Shown in pieces: positions 36,188 through 44,385 of a DNA stretch of 64,000 nt (position 1 is the stretch's first letter; the number at the start of each line of letters is the position of its first letter). The stretch is from NCBI RefSeq assembly GCF_002934265.1, contig NZ_PTIX01000006.1, forward strand, positions 124,001-188,000. The letters are read 5' to 3'. The notes under the pieces are model-generated. The model saw only the letters and a list, made by a program, of their open reading frames with translations. It was not told the DNA's origin and ran no database searches. Both the position numbers and the translations under genes were made by a program. This DNA is from Actinokineospora auranticolor. Lineage in GTDB: Bacteria > Actinomycetota > Actinomycetes > Mycobacteriales > Pseudonocardiaceae.

Positions 36188-36829
36188 GTGACCACCGCTC
36201 TCGGCGTGCTCGAATCCGCTGGTCCACTCCTGGTGTGGGCCATCACGCTCGGTTTCGTGTTCGCCGAGTGCGCGTTCATCGTGGGCTTGTTCCTGCCCGG
36301 TGATTCGCTGCTGTTCGCCGCGGGCGTGGTGCTGGCCCAACACGGGCACGAGCACCAGGCGTGGTGGCTGTCGCTGTCCGCGACGGTGGTGGCGGTGGCG
36401 GGCAACCAGCTGGGCTACTACATCGGCGCCAAGACCGGCCACGCGATCATCACCAGGGTCGGCGGGCGGGTGCTCAGCCAGCAGAACCTGGACAAGGCCA
36501 GGGACTTCCTGGACCGGCGGGGCTTCTTCGCGATCGTGGTGGCCCGCTGGATCCCGTGGATCCGCACGCTGGCGCCGCTGGTCGCGGGGGCGGCGAAGAT
36601 GGACGCCCGCCGGTTCGCGCTGGCCACCACGGTCGGCGGGCTTGCCTGGGTGCCCACGCTGGTGCTGCTGGGCTACTACGCGGCGGGCCTGCTCGACTCG
36701 CTGCCGTGGCTGCAGACGGCCGCCGTGATCGGCAGCATCGCGTTCTTCGTGGGTGGCACCGCGTGGGGGATCTGGCGCTACCGGCAGGAGATGCGCAAGC
36801 CGGTCGACACCGTCTCGGTCACCGAGTAG
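36188..36829 (+). CDS. DedA family membrane protein
   Basis: A 213-aa DedA protein, paralogous to the one at 27.5 kb: FAECAFIVGLFLPGDSLLFAAG, NQLGYYIGAKTG, FLDRRGFFAIVVARWIPWIRTL, and a basic tail. The GTG is selected because TACCCT lies 6 bases before it; an ATG ten codons upstream would overlap the promoter. It would act in envelope lipid homeostasis. Copy B of the 119-bp element ends 60 bp upstream. Confidence 0.88.
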   Translation: MTTALGVLESAGPLLVWAITLGFVFAECAFIVGLFLPGDSLLFAAGVVLAQHGHEHQAWWLSLSATVVAVAGNQLGYYIGAKTGHAIITRVGGRVLSQQNLDKARDFLDRRGFFAIVVARWIPWIRTLAPLVAGAAKMDARRFALATTVGGLAWVPTLVLLGYYAAGLLDSLPWLQTAAVIGSIAFFVGGTAWGIWRYRQEMRKPVDTVSVTE

Positions 36830-36833
36830 CCGG

Positions 36834-37241
36834 TCACCTGGCCGGGGGCGCCCACAGCACGAGCTGGATGCCGTCCGGGTCGCGCAGCACCACCACGGCC
36901 GTGCCGGGGGCGGAGATCTCCTCGCTGATCGGCGAGAACGTGACGCCGTGCTCGGTGAGCCGGTCGGTCCAGGTGCGCAGGGTGGCCTCGTCCGGCACGG
37001 AGAAGGTCAGGTGGTCCAGCCCGGGTCTGCACTCGTCGAACGCGGAGCGGGCGGCGCCGGGGTGCTGGACCAGGGTGAGGGTGATGCCGAACCCGCGCAG
37101 GAACACCTTGCGCAGGCCGTGCTCGCCCTCATCGGCGCGACCCGCCACGGTGAACCCGAGCACGCGCTCGTACCAGGGCACGCTGCGGTCGACATCGGTC
37201 ACGGTCAGGGCGACGTGGTGGACGCCGGTCAACGCGGGCAT
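36834..37241 (-). CDS. VOC/glyoxalase-fold protein
   Basis: A 135-aa protein of the vicinal oxygen chelate superfamily: GVHHVALTVTDVDRSVPWYERVLGF and, in the second half, GLDHLTFSV and VVLRDPDGIQLVLW. Metal positions (His, Glu-like, His) are partly kept: His8 or His9 and His76. Activity unknown. AAGGAAGG precedes the ATG. Its stop is only 4 bp from the converging DedA stop. Confidence 0.85.
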   Translation of the reverse strand: MPALTGVHHVALTVTDVDRSVPWYERVLGFTVAGRADEGEHGLRKVFLRGFGITLTLVQHPGAARSAFDECRPGLDHLTFSVPDEATLRTWTDRLTEHGVTFSPISEEISAPGTAVVVLRDPDGIQLVLWAPPAR

Positions 37242-37323
37242 CTGCGGAACCGTCCTTCCTTGGCCCGTTCGGGGGCGGGCCGTCCGCCATAGTGCCCCAG
37301 CCCGGAGACGGGTGTGGCGGCGG

Positions 37324-37941
37324 TCATTCGATCTTCCGGAGCACGAGGTCCGCCGTTGCCGCGGTCGTCGCCACCAGTTCGGCGTTGCGCTCGTCCGAGC
37401 CGCCGGTGCGCTCGGCGGCCTGCTCCCGGGTCCGCCCGTAGGCCATATGGCGAGCTAGGAGCCGCGCGCGGCGGAGCTCGTCGCCGGGGTCGAGGAACCA
37501 GACCTCGTCGAGCAGCGGCCGGACCCGCGGCCAGAGCAGGAGGTAGTTGCCCTCGGTGACCACGAGGGGAACGTCACACCCGACGGCGACGGCGCCCGCG
37601 ATGGGCTCCTCGACCTCGCGGCGGAACTCCGGGGCGTAGACGACCGGGTCGGTGTTGGCGCGCAGCCGGTGCAGGAGGTTGGCGTAGCCGTCAGCGTCGA
37701 AGGTGTCCGGCGCGCCCTTGCGGTCGACCCGGCCGAGGCGCGCCAGCTCGGCGTGCGCGAGGTGGAAGCCGTCCATGCCGACGAGCCGCGCGCGCTCACC
37801 GAGCGCGTCCACCAGTCGGGCCGCTAAGGTCGTCTTCCCGACGCCCGGCGCCCCGCAGATTCCGAGGATCCGGCGCCCACCCGCCGCGGCCATGGTCACG
37901 GCTCGATCACGCAGGTCAGCGAAGGTGACCGCCCGGTTCAA
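37324..37941 (-). CDS. nucleoside/nucleotide kinase family protein
   Basis: A 205-aa P-loop kinase related to uridine kinase and pantothenate kinase: Walker A GAPGVGKTT, acceptor-binding GMDGFHLAHAEL, DTFDADGYANLLHRL, VVTEGNYLLL and an LID-like RARLLARHMAYGRTREQA. Substrate unknown. The TTG start is chosen because GGGAGG sits 6 bases upstream. Divergent from a LacI regulator, which may control it. I recall a similar gene (Rv0366c) in mycobacteria. Confidence 0.8.
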   Translation of the reverse strand: MNRAVTFADLRDRAVTMAAAGGRRILGICGAPGVGKTTLAARLVDALGERARLVGMDGFHLAHAELARLGRVDRKGAPDTFDADGYANLLHRLRANTDPVVYAPEFRREVEEPIAGAVAVGCDVPLVVTEGNYLLLWPRVRPLLDEVWFLDPGDELRRARLLARHMAYGRTREQAAERTGGSDERNAELVATTAATADLVLRKIE

Positions 37942-37961
37942 GGGGTGCCTCCCGGGGTATG

Positions 37962-37988
37962 TAGGGTCTGGCGCAAGCGTTTGCCAGA
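37962..37988 (+). promoter_or_regulatory. LacI-type operator over -10
   Basis: TAGGGT (possible -10) runs into TCTGGC, GCAAGCGTTTGC, GCCAGA. This gives a LacI-type core GCAA-GCGT-TTGC inside TCTGGC/GCCAGA arms. It sits between the divergent kinase and LacI genes and suggests autoregulation. Confidence 0.7.
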
Positions 37989-38010
37989 CGAGGTGGAGCG
38001 GAACACGTCA

Positions 38011-39012
38011 GTGGCCACTATGGAGGACGTCGCCCGGCTGGCCGGGGTGTCGATCAGCACCGTCTCGCACGTGGTGAACGAGACCAGACCGGTGGCCGCG
38101 GCGACCCGCGACCGGGTGCAGGCGGCGATCGAGTCGACCGGATACACCGGCAACGCCATCGCGCGCTCCCTGGTCACCGGCGGCACCAAGTCCATCGGCG
38201 TGGCCATGTCGCTGCTGGCCAACCCGCACCTGGCGCAGCTCATCCACGCGATCGAGGCCGAGGCCAGCGCCGCCGGGTACACCGTGCTGCTCGGCGACAC
38301 CCTCGACACCGAGGACGGCGAGCGCGCGGCCGTGCGCAAGCTGCAGGCCCGCCGGGTGGACGGCATGCTGCTGACCCCGGCCCCCGGCGACGCCGCGACG
38401 CTGGAGCAGCTGGCCCGCACCGGCGTCCCCGCGGTGCTGGTGGACCGGGTCTCGCACAAGATCAAGCTGGACCAGGTGGGGCCGGAGAACATCCAGTCGA
38501 CCTCCGCGCTGGTGCAGCACCTGGCCGCCGCCGGGCACCGCAGGATCGGGTTCATCAGCGGCGTCGAGTGGATGAGCGCCAGCGAGGAGCGCACCCTCGG
38601 TTACCGGCTCGGCCTGGGCCGCGCGGGACTGCGCTGGGACTCGAACCTGGTCGCGGGCGGCGGGGCGACGCACGAGGACGGCGTGCTGGCGATGCGCAGG
38701 CTGCTGACCGTCCCGGAACGGCCCACCGCCGTGATCACCGGCAACGGCGCGATGACCGCGGGCGCCTACCGCGAGGCCCGCGCGCACGGTCTGGAGATCG
38801 GCAAGGACCCCGGAATGTCCATCGCCGGGCACGACGAGGTGGACTGGGCGGAACTGGTGACCCCGGGCATCACCACGATGGCCCACCCGGTCGACGAGAT
38901 CGGCCGCACGGCGATCCGGCTGCTGCTGGCCCGACTGTCCGATCGGGACCGCGCACCCGAGACCGTGCTGCTCGCCCCGACCCTCGTCCACCGCGGTTCC
39001 TGCGGCTGCTGA
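38011..39012 (+). CDS. LacI family transcriptional regulator
   Basis: About 333 aa. The N-terminal LacI HTH is complete (TMEDVARLAGVSISTVSHVVN), with the hinge helix GNAIARSLVTGGTKSIGV. The periplasmic-binding-like ligand domain follows (GYTVLLGDTLDTEDGE, RIGFISGVEWMS, ITGNGAMTAGAY, AGHDEVDWAELVTPGITTM). The effector is probably a sugar or nucleoside. GTG start; an ATG three codons later is possible. A matching operator overlaps its promoter, and the kinase gene is divergent. Confidence 0.92.
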   Translation: MATMEDVARLAGVSISTVSHVVNETRPVAAATRDRVQAAIESTGYTGNAIARSLVTGGTKSIGVAMSLLANPHLAQLIHAIEAEASAAGYTVLLGDTLDTEDGERAAVRKLQARRVDGMLLTPAPGDAATLEQLARTGVPAVLVDRVSHKIKLDQVGPENIQSTSALVQHLAAAGHRRIGFISGVEWMSASEERTLGYRLGLGRAGLRWDSNLVAGGGATHEDGVLAMRRLLTVPERPTAVITGNGAMTAGAYREARAHGLEIGKDPGMSIAGHDEVDWAELVTPGITTMAHPVDEIGRTAIRLLLARLSDRDRAPETVLLAPTLVHRGSCGC

Positions 39013-39027
39013 AGGGTTTCCCCACGA

Positions 39028-39060
39028 CACGGCCCCCGGCGGGGTGCGCCGGGGGCCGTG
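39028..39060. terminator. bidirectional terminator, LacI / SRPBCC
   Basis: Perfect 14-bp stem CACGGCCCCCGGCG/CGCCGGGGGCCGTG with loop GGGTG, between two converging genes. Confidence 0.85.
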
Positions 39061-39073
39061 GTTCTGACCGGGG

Positions 39074-39559
39074 TCAGGTGGGGGGAACCTGCCCCGGGGC
39101 ACTGACTTCACCGCGCCAGGCGCCGGTCTCCTGACCGCCGCGCCGCTCGATGAACTCCTTGAAGCGCTTCATGTCGCCCTTGACCCGGCGGTCGATGATG
39201 CCGAGCTTGTCGGCGACGTTCTCCGCGAAACCCTCCGGATCGATCTCCATCTGGGCGGTCACCCGGGTCTCCCGCTCGTTGAGGCGGTGGAAGGTGATCA
39301 CCCCCGCGTGGTCCGGGCCGGAATCCGACCGCCAGGCCACCCGCTCGTCGGGGATCTGCTCGGTGATGGTGGCGTCGAACTCCCGCGTGCTGCCACCGAT
39401 CTTCGTCACCCAGTGCGTGTGCCGGTCGTCGGTCTGGCTGATCCGCTCGACGCCCTCCATGAAGTGCGGGAAGGACTCGAACTGCGTCCACTGGTTGTAC
39501 GCGGTGGACACCGGGACGGCCACGTCGACGGACTCGGTGATCGTGCTCAACGCGATCAT
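39074..39559 (-). CDS. SRPBCC family protein
   Basis: A 161-aa START/Bet v1-like lipid- or ligand-binding protein: STITESVDVAVPVSTAYNQWTQFESFPHFMEGV, WVTKIGGSTREFDATITEQIPDERVAW, and a C-terminal long helix (KLGIIDRRVKGDMKRFKEFIERRG). The cyclase/dehydrase-type members are common in actinobacteria; ligand unknown. GAAGGGAG precedes the ATG. Confidence 0.88.
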   Translation of the reverse strand: MIALSTITESVDVAVPVSTAYNQWTQFESFPHFMEGVERISQTDDRHTHWVTKIGGSTREFDATITEQIPDERVAWRSDSGPDHAGVITFHRLNERETRVTAQMEIDPEGFAENVADKLGIIDRRVKGDMKRFKEFIERRGGQETGAWRGEVSAPGQVPPT

Positions 39560-39619
39560 GCTCCCTTCGTGGACGTTGTCTGTCCCCCATCGACTACCCG
39601 GTAAGTCCGCCGCTACACA

Positions 39620-39802
39620 TCAGGCCGCGCGGGAATGCTGCTTGCGGAGACCGACTTCCGGTGTGAGGCCGAGCATCGCGAGCAATTCCGCGCACTCACC
39701 CGCGTCGGCTGCGGTGGCCGCCACCACCCGGGCCGCGCGGGCCCGCTGGTCCTCCGTGACGGCGACGTCGAGGTTGCTGGTCATGCCGAGGTCGTCGGGC
39801 AT
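39620..39802 (-). CDS. small conserved actinobacterial protein
   Basis: A 60-aa cytosolic protein, MPDDLGMTSNLDVAVTEDQ, with a helical core (RARAARVVAATAADAGECAELL, then LGLTPE). Similar short proteins are widespread and uncharacterised in actinomycetes, as I recall. AAAGGAG is 8 bases before the ATG, so I prefer this start to a GTG three codons upstream. Confidence 0.65.
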   Translation of the reverse strand: MPDDLGMTSNLDVAVTEDQRARAARVVAATAADAGECAELLAMLGLTPEVGLRKQHSRAA

Positions 39803-39923
39803 CGCCGACACTCCTTTCCCCGTGGGGACTCAGGCGGTTCGCGGTTCAGTGGCCGCGAGGTACCCACGATCGTGGGGAATCACACGCCCCCGGCCCGACC
39901 TGCGGCCAACTGGGCGACCCCGC

Positions 39924-40667
39924 TCAGAAGCCGCCGGAGATGGGGAGGATGGCGCCGGTGACGAAGGAGGCGGCGGGGGAGAGGAGCCAGGCGACGCCTT
40001 CGGCGATCTCCTCGGGTTCGCCGGGGCGGCCGAGGGGGATGCGGGCGGCGACGCGCTGGGGGCGGTCCGGGGCGCCCGCGGCGGCGTGCAGGTCGGAGTT
40101 GGTGGTGCCGGGGGCGACGGCGTTGACGCGGATGCCTTCGCCGCCGACCTCCAGGGCCAGGCCGCGGACCATGGTCTCCACGGCGGCCTTGCTGGCCGCG
40201 TAGTGCACCCATTCGCCGGGGGAGCCGCGGTGGGCGGCGGTGCTGGAGATCGCGACGATCGAGCCGCCTGCGCCGCCGTGGGTGGTGGAGAGGCGGTGGA
40301 CGGCTTCGCGCATGCACAGGAAGACACCCGTGACGTTGACGTCCATGACGCGGCGGACGGTGGCGGCGGTCTGCTGGTCGAGCCTGCCGAGCACGTCGCC
40401 GGTGACGCCCGCGTTGGCCACCACGGCACCCAGCGGGCCCATCTCGTCTGCGCGCGCGAACAGGGCCGCCACCTCGTCCTCGGCGGCCACGTCGGCGCGC
40501 ACCGCCACCGCGCGCCTGCCCTGGGCCTCGACGTCGGCCACCACCGCTTCGGCGGCGGCGCGGTCCCGGTGGTAGTTGACCACCACGTCGAACCCGTCCC
40601 GGGCGGCGCGGCGGCTGATGGCGGCTCCGATGCCGCGGGCGGCGCCGGTCACGATGAGCACAGTCAT
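39924..40667 (-). CDS. SDR family oxidoreductase
   Basis: A 247-aa classical SDR of the FabG type: VLIVTGAARGIGAAI, NAGVTGDV, the triad in ISSTAAHRGSPGEWVHYAASK, and SFVTGAILPISGGF at the C-terminus. NADP is likely from NYHRDR. Substrate unknown. Its ATG overlaps the GH76 stop by 4 bp, so the two are co-translated. Confidence 0.9.
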   Translation of the reverse strand: MTVLIVTGAARGIGAAISRRAARDGFDVVVNYHRDRAAAEAVVADVEAQGRRAVAVRADVAAEDEVAALFARADEMGPLGAVVANAGVTGDVLGRLDQQTAATVRRVMDVNVTGVFLCMREAVHRLSTTHGGAGGSIVAISSTAAHRGSPGEWVHYAASKAAVETMVRGLALEVGGEGIRVNAVAPGTTNSDLHAAAGAPDRPQRVAARIPLGRPGEPEEIAEGVAWLLSPAASFVTGAILPISGGF

Positions 40668-41725
40668 ACGGTCATGCTGGCACGTTCCAGGAGAGCCGCC
40701 GCCTCGATCACCATCCAGCCGGACAACTGGACCGACAGATCGCCGTTGAGCCGTGGATCCTGCGGTGACCGGTGGGTCCAATCCGCGCCGAAGACGGGGC
40801 CCGCTGCGGTCGCCGTCCGGTGCTGCCAGGCCGCTTCGGCGGAGTCGAACACCAGGGCGCGGGCCCGCTCGCCCTCCGCGTCCGGCAGCCGCAGCGCGGA
40901 CTGGGCGAGGTAGCGGGCGAGAATGCCCGCGAACAGCCCGCCGTCACCGCCGCCCTGCCCCGGCAGCACCCCGCCGACCGCGACGTACTCGTCCACCGCG
41001 CGAATGGTCCGGGCCGCCAAGTCCGATGTGGACAGTTCGACGCAGGCGCCGAGGAACACGCCTTGGCAGTACGTGTAAACGATCTCGACGCGCTCCCGCA
41101 CCGAGCCGTCGGGACGCAGGTGCACGCCGTCCCACAGCAACCCGGTGCGCGCGTCGAGCAGCGTCCGGTCCATCCACTCCAGAGCGGCGGCCGCGCGGTC
41201 CGCCGCGCCGGTGCGGGCGAACAGGATCGCGGCGGGTCCGTTCGCGGGGACGTTCTTGAACAGGTCGCCGCGCCGCCACCAGATGCCGCCGCCCGCGTGT
41301 TCGGTCCAGCCCGACCGCAGCCGCGCGAGGATCGCCGCCACCGGCCGCCGCACCGGCAGACCGGTCGCGGCACCGGCCCGCAGCAGCGCCAGGCCGAGCC
41401 AGGCGATGTCGTCGTAGTACGCGTTGGTCCACGCGCCGAGGTTGCGCAGCCGGATCCCGCGCACGAGCCGGGCGATCACCCGCGCCCGCGCGTGCTCCGG
41501 CGCGCGCAGCTGCGCGTCCACCAGGCAATCCAGCAGGTGCGCCTGCCACCAGTAGTTCCACCGCAGCCGCGCGTGGTCGGCCGGGGTCGCCGGGTGGCGC
41601 GGTAAGCCCAACAACGCGCCGGGGACGCCGAACACCGACGTCAGGTAGTGCTCGCGCACCGCGCGCTCGGCGATCTCCGCGCGCGCCGCCCAGCGCCCGT
41701 CCACCCCGCGATCAGACCCGGCCAC
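40664..41725 (-). CDS. glycoside hydrolase family 76-like protein
   Basis: A 353-aa (alpha/alpha)6-barrel protein. The catalytic Asp pair appears in WTNAYYDDIAWLGLAL, and WWRRGDLFKNVPANGPAAIL and VYTYCQGVFLGA complete the GH76 pattern. GH76 enzymes cleave alpha-1,6-mannans, but this copy has no signal peptide, so it is probably cytosolic and acts on a different or internal glycan. I recall the homologue Rv0365c in mycobacteria. First gene of a pair with the SDR. Confidence 0.82.
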   Translation of the reverse strand: MAGSDRGVDGRWAARAEIAERAVREHYLTSVFGVPGALLGLPRHPATPADHARLRWNYWWQAHLLDCLVDAQLRAPEHARARVIARLVRGIRLRNLGAWTNAYYDDIAWLGLALLRAGAATGLPVRRPVAAILARLRSGWTEHAGGGIWWRRGDLFKNVPANGPAAILFARTGAADRAAAALEWMDRTLLDARTGLLWDGVHLRPDGSVRERVEIVYTYCQGVFLGACVELSTSDLAARTIRAVDEYVAVGGVLPGQGGGDGGLFAGILARYLAQSALRLPDAEGERARALVFDSAEAAWQHRTATAAGPVFGADWTHRSPQDPRLNGDLSVQLSGWMVIEAAALLERASMTV

Positions 41726-41743
41726 CCCTCCAGGATGCCGTCG

Positions 41744-42448
41744 TCACCAGGCGCGGTCGAGGTCCGCGTGTTCCCGCACCCACGCGTGCATGACGATGCC
41801 CGCCGCCACCCCCGCGTTGATCGACCGGGTGGAGCCGAACTGGGCGATCGACACCAGCAGGTCGGCGCTGCCGCGCGCGGCCTCGGTCAACCCCGGCCCC
41901 TCTTGGCCGAACACCAGCACGCAGCGCGCGGGCAGGCTGACCGTCTCAAGTGGAACGGAGCCGGGGGTGTTGTCGACCCCCACCACCGCCAGCCCACCGG
42001 TGACCGCGTAGTCCACAAGGGACTCCACGGTGGGGTGGTGGTCCACGTGCTGGTAGCGGTCGGTGACCATGGCACCGCGCCGGTTCCACCGCTTGCGGCC
42101 CACGATGTGCACCGCGCGGGCGGCGAAGGCGTTGGCCGTGCGGACCACGGTGCCGATGTTGTGGTCGTGCTGGAAGTTCTCGATCGCGACGTGGAAACCG
42201 TGCCTGCGCCGGTCGAGGTCGGCGACCACCGCGTCGCGCCGCCAGTACCGGTAGGCGTCGACGACGTTGCGGCGGTCGCCGCCCGCGAGCAGCTCCGGGT
42301 CGTACTGGTCGCCGTCGGGCCACTCGCCGGGCCACGGCCCGACGCCGACCGGTTCGCCGAACACCCACTCCGTCGGGCCGAGCACGGCCTCGTCGAGCGG
42401 GACTACTTCACCAGGACCATCAGGTCCGTTCTTTTCCGGTTCCGCCAC
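41744..42448 (-). CDS. TrmH-type RNA 2'-O-methyltransferase
   Basis: About 234 aa of the SpoU/TrmH class. Motif 1 is HVAIENFQHDHNIGTVVRTANAF, motif 2 VLVFGQEGPGL and motif 3 ISIAQFGSTRSINAGVAAGI (first residues V/S vary), forming the trefoil SAM-binding knot. The target RNA is unknown. The start is uncertain: the GTG used gives a 46-bp overlap with the upstream DUF2784 gene; a GTG at 42385 would avoid it. Part of a pyrE-region cluster. Confidence 0.85.
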   Translation of the reverse strand: MAEPEKNGPDGPGEVVPLDEAVLGPTEWVFGEPVGVGPWPGEWPDGDQYDPELLAGGDRRNVVDAYRYWRRDAVVADLDRRRHGFHVAIENFQHDHNIGTVVRTANAFAARAVHIVGRKRWNRRGAMVTDRYQHVDHHPTVESLVDYAVTGGLAVVGVDNTPGSVPLETVSLPARCVLVFGQEGPGLTEAARGSADLLVSIAQFGSTRSINAGVAAGIVMHAWVREHADLDRAW

Positions 42449-42783
42449 AGGACGTACGCACCCACGTAGGAGGAGGTCAGCACCGCCAGCGCCCCGACGG
42501 CGACGACGTCGACCATGTCGTCCGGCACGATCGTGCCGAAGATGTAGTACTCGTTGAAACCGCCGGGCAGCGGGCCCAAGCCCTCCTGCACCCGGAAGTA
42601 GTTCTCCAGCGCGGTCAACGGGCAGGCCACGGGCGCGAGGTTGACGATCACGCCCCAGACCGCGAAGAACACGTGCAGGAGAATCGATCTGGGCCACTTC
42701 CACGCCAGGAAGCCCCCCAGACCGATGTACAGCAGCGCCGCGAAGTGCGCGACCACGGTCGCGCCTGCGAGCAGACCGAACAC
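42403..42783 (-). CDS. DUF2784 membrane protein
   Basis: A 126-aa protein with about four membrane helices. The family signature is APVACPLTALENYFRVQEG, preceded by HFAALLYIGLGGFLAWKW. Function unknown; found near pyrE in several actinobacteria from memory. It overlaps the methyltransferase gene at its 3' end, which suggests a shared transcript. Confidence 0.85.
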   Translation of the reverse strand: MFGLLAGATVVAHFAALLYIGLGGFLAWKWPRSILLHVFFAVWGVIVNLAPVACPLTALENYFRVQEGLGPLPGGFNEYYIFGTIVPDDMVDVVAVGALAVLTSSYVGAYVLWRNRKRTDLMVLVK

Positions 42784-42922
42784 CGGGCCACCTCCCCAAC
42801 ACCGAGAACTCGGCGAGCACTTTCCAAGGTACCCGGAGTTGGGGGGTGACCACCGTGTCAGCGCAGGTCAGGATGCGGACCGGAGACCGGTCGCCCATCA
42901 CCCGCGATAGGTGGGAACTCGC
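42784..42922. other. spacer between DUF2784 and pyrE
   Basis: No gene seen. It may hold the promoter for the DUF2784/methyltransferase pair on the minus strand, not placed. Confidence 0.35.
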
Positions 42923-43516
42923 TTACGCCCGTTCGGCGAGCCCGAGATCGGCCAAGTCGAGCAGGTACCGGTACGGCAACCCGCGCCCCCCGATGGCCTC
43001 CTTGGCGCCGGTGCCGCGGTCCACCACGGTCACCACGCCGATCACCTGGGCACCGGCCTCGACCAGGGCGTCCACCGCGGTCAGCACGCTGCTCCCGGTG
43101 GTGGAGGTGTCCTCCACCGCGAGCACCCGCTGACCGGCGACCTCGATGCCCTCGATCCGCCGCTGCATGCCGTGCGCCTTGGTGTCCTTGCGGACGACGA
43201 AGGCGTCGAGCACCTCACCGGCCGCGGCGGCGGCGTGCATCATGGCCAGGGCGACCGGGTCGGCGCCGAGCGTGAGCCCGCCCGCCGCGACGTAGTCCCA
43301 GTCCGCGGTCAACTGCCGCAGCAGGACGCCGATCCGGGGACCGGCGGCGTGGTGCAGGGTGGCCCGGCGCAGGTCGACGTAGTAGTCGGCCTCCTTGCCC
43401 GAGGCGAGGGTGACCTTGCCGTGCACGACGGCAAGCTCCGTCACCAAGCGGGCGAGTTCGCCTTTGGTGGACGGGTCGACGAAGGGAGCGGTTCGCACGG
43501 GGAGCAAGCCTCTCAT
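42923..43516 (-). CDS. pyrE: orotate phosphoribosyltransferase
   Basis: Forms OMP from orotate and PRPP in pyrimidine synthesis. The 197-aa protein has the PRPP-binding VLAVEDTSTTGSS, the flexible-loop VVRKDTKAHGM, KVTLASGKEADYYVDLR and LTLGADPVA. An internal GTG (VRTAPFVD) is a possible later start. It lies 10 bp after the stop of the scramblase-related gene. Other pyr genes are not in the window. Confidence 0.95.
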   Translation of the reverse strand: MRGLLPVRTAPFVDPSTKGELARLVTELAVVHGKVTLASGKEADYYVDLRRATLHHAAGPRIGVLLRQLTADWDYVAAGGLTLGADPVALAMMHAAAAAGEVLDAFVVRKDTKAHGMQRRIEGIEVAGQRVLAVEDTSTTGSSVLTAVDALVEAGAQVIGVVTVVDRGTGAKEAIGGRGLPYRYLLDLADLGLAERA

Positions 43517-43526
43517 GCCGGGCGGA

Positions 43527-44372
43527 TCAGCCGAAGCCCCGGCTGTCCTGCTTGAGCGCGGTGTCGACGGTCAGCGCGGAGGCGACCACCATGCTGACCA
43601 GCGGGTCCGACAGCGGGCGGTGCACCTGGAGCACGTAGTTGTCCGCCGTGGTGAACAGCGTCTTGGCGATGCCCTCGAAGGTCTTGGTGATCCGCGCGAC
43701 CTCGGTGCCGGTGTGGTCGAGGATCGCGAAGTTCCACGCCCGCCAGTTCTCCGCCTGGATGCCGCCGATCTCCTGGCCGCCGACCACGAAGCTGAACCGG
43801 ATCTTGCCGAACACGTTCTGCTGGACGATCTCGCCGACCGGCGCGCCGTCGCCGCGCTCGACGACCATCCGGGACTTGAACACCTTCGCGGGCCGGGTCA
43901 GCCGCAGCACGACCTGGTGGTTGAGGTCGCGGACCTCGAGCTTGTGCGTGAAGAACTGGTCGTAGCTGCCGAGGAAGCGCACGACCTTCTTCAGCGCGCT
44001 CTGCCCGACCTGGGCCACCGAGCCGATCTGCCGACCCTGCTGGTCGAAGACCGAGTACTCGTTGCTCATCTCGATGAGCTTGACCTTCTGGTTGACCACC
44101 AGGACCGGCTCGGTGAACAGCGTGCCGCCACCCTGGCCGACCTGGCCGACGCCCGCGCGGCGCTGCTGCTCGCGGATCTTGTTCGGGTCCTGCGCCCCGC
44201 CGAGCGGGATCTCCCAGCCGCTGGCGTCGCTGCGCGGCGGCTGCGGTCCGGCGGCGCGCTGCTGCCCCGGTTGTCCCTGCTGGGTCTGGTTCGTCCAGTT
44301 CTGGCCGTCCCACCAGCGCAGGACCGATGAGCCGGGGTTCTCGGGGTACCACCCGGGCTGCGGTGTCGTCAT
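43527..44372 (-). CDS. DUF2510 / scramblase-related protein
   Basis: About 281 aa. N-terminal DUF2510 motif (PGWYPENPGSSVLRWWDGQNW), then a disordered Gln/Gly/Pro-rich linker, then a scramblase/LURP-one-like beta barrel from about residue 90 (LFTEPVLVVNQKVKLIE, YSVFDQQGRQIGSV, NVFGKIRFSF). No clear membrane helix except a mildly hydrophobic C-terminal segment. Function unknown. The ATG is fixed by TAGGCT 7 bases upstream, which contains the stop of the preceding SDR gene. Confidence 0.8.
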   Translation of the reverse strand: MTTPQPGWYPENPGSSVLRWWDGQNWTNQTQQGQPGQQRAAGPQPPRSDASGWEIPLGGAQDPNKIREQQRRAGVGQVGQGGGTLFTEPVLVVNQKVKLIEMSNEYSVFDQQGRQIGSVAQVGQSALKKVVRFLGSYDQFFTHKLEVRDLNHQVVLRLTRPAKVFKSRMVVERGDGAPVGEIVQQNVFGKIRFSFVVGGQEIGGIQAENWRAWNFAILDHTGTEVARITKTFEGIAKTLFTTADNYVLQVHRPLSDPLVSMVVASALTVDTALKQDSRGFG

Positions 44373-44385
44373 GGCCGGCAGCCTA
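44373..44385 (-). promoter_or_regulatory. leaderless -10 overlapping SDR stop
   Basis: TAGGCT on the minus strand; its TAG is the stop of the upstream SDR gene. 7 bases before ATG. Confidence 0.5.
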
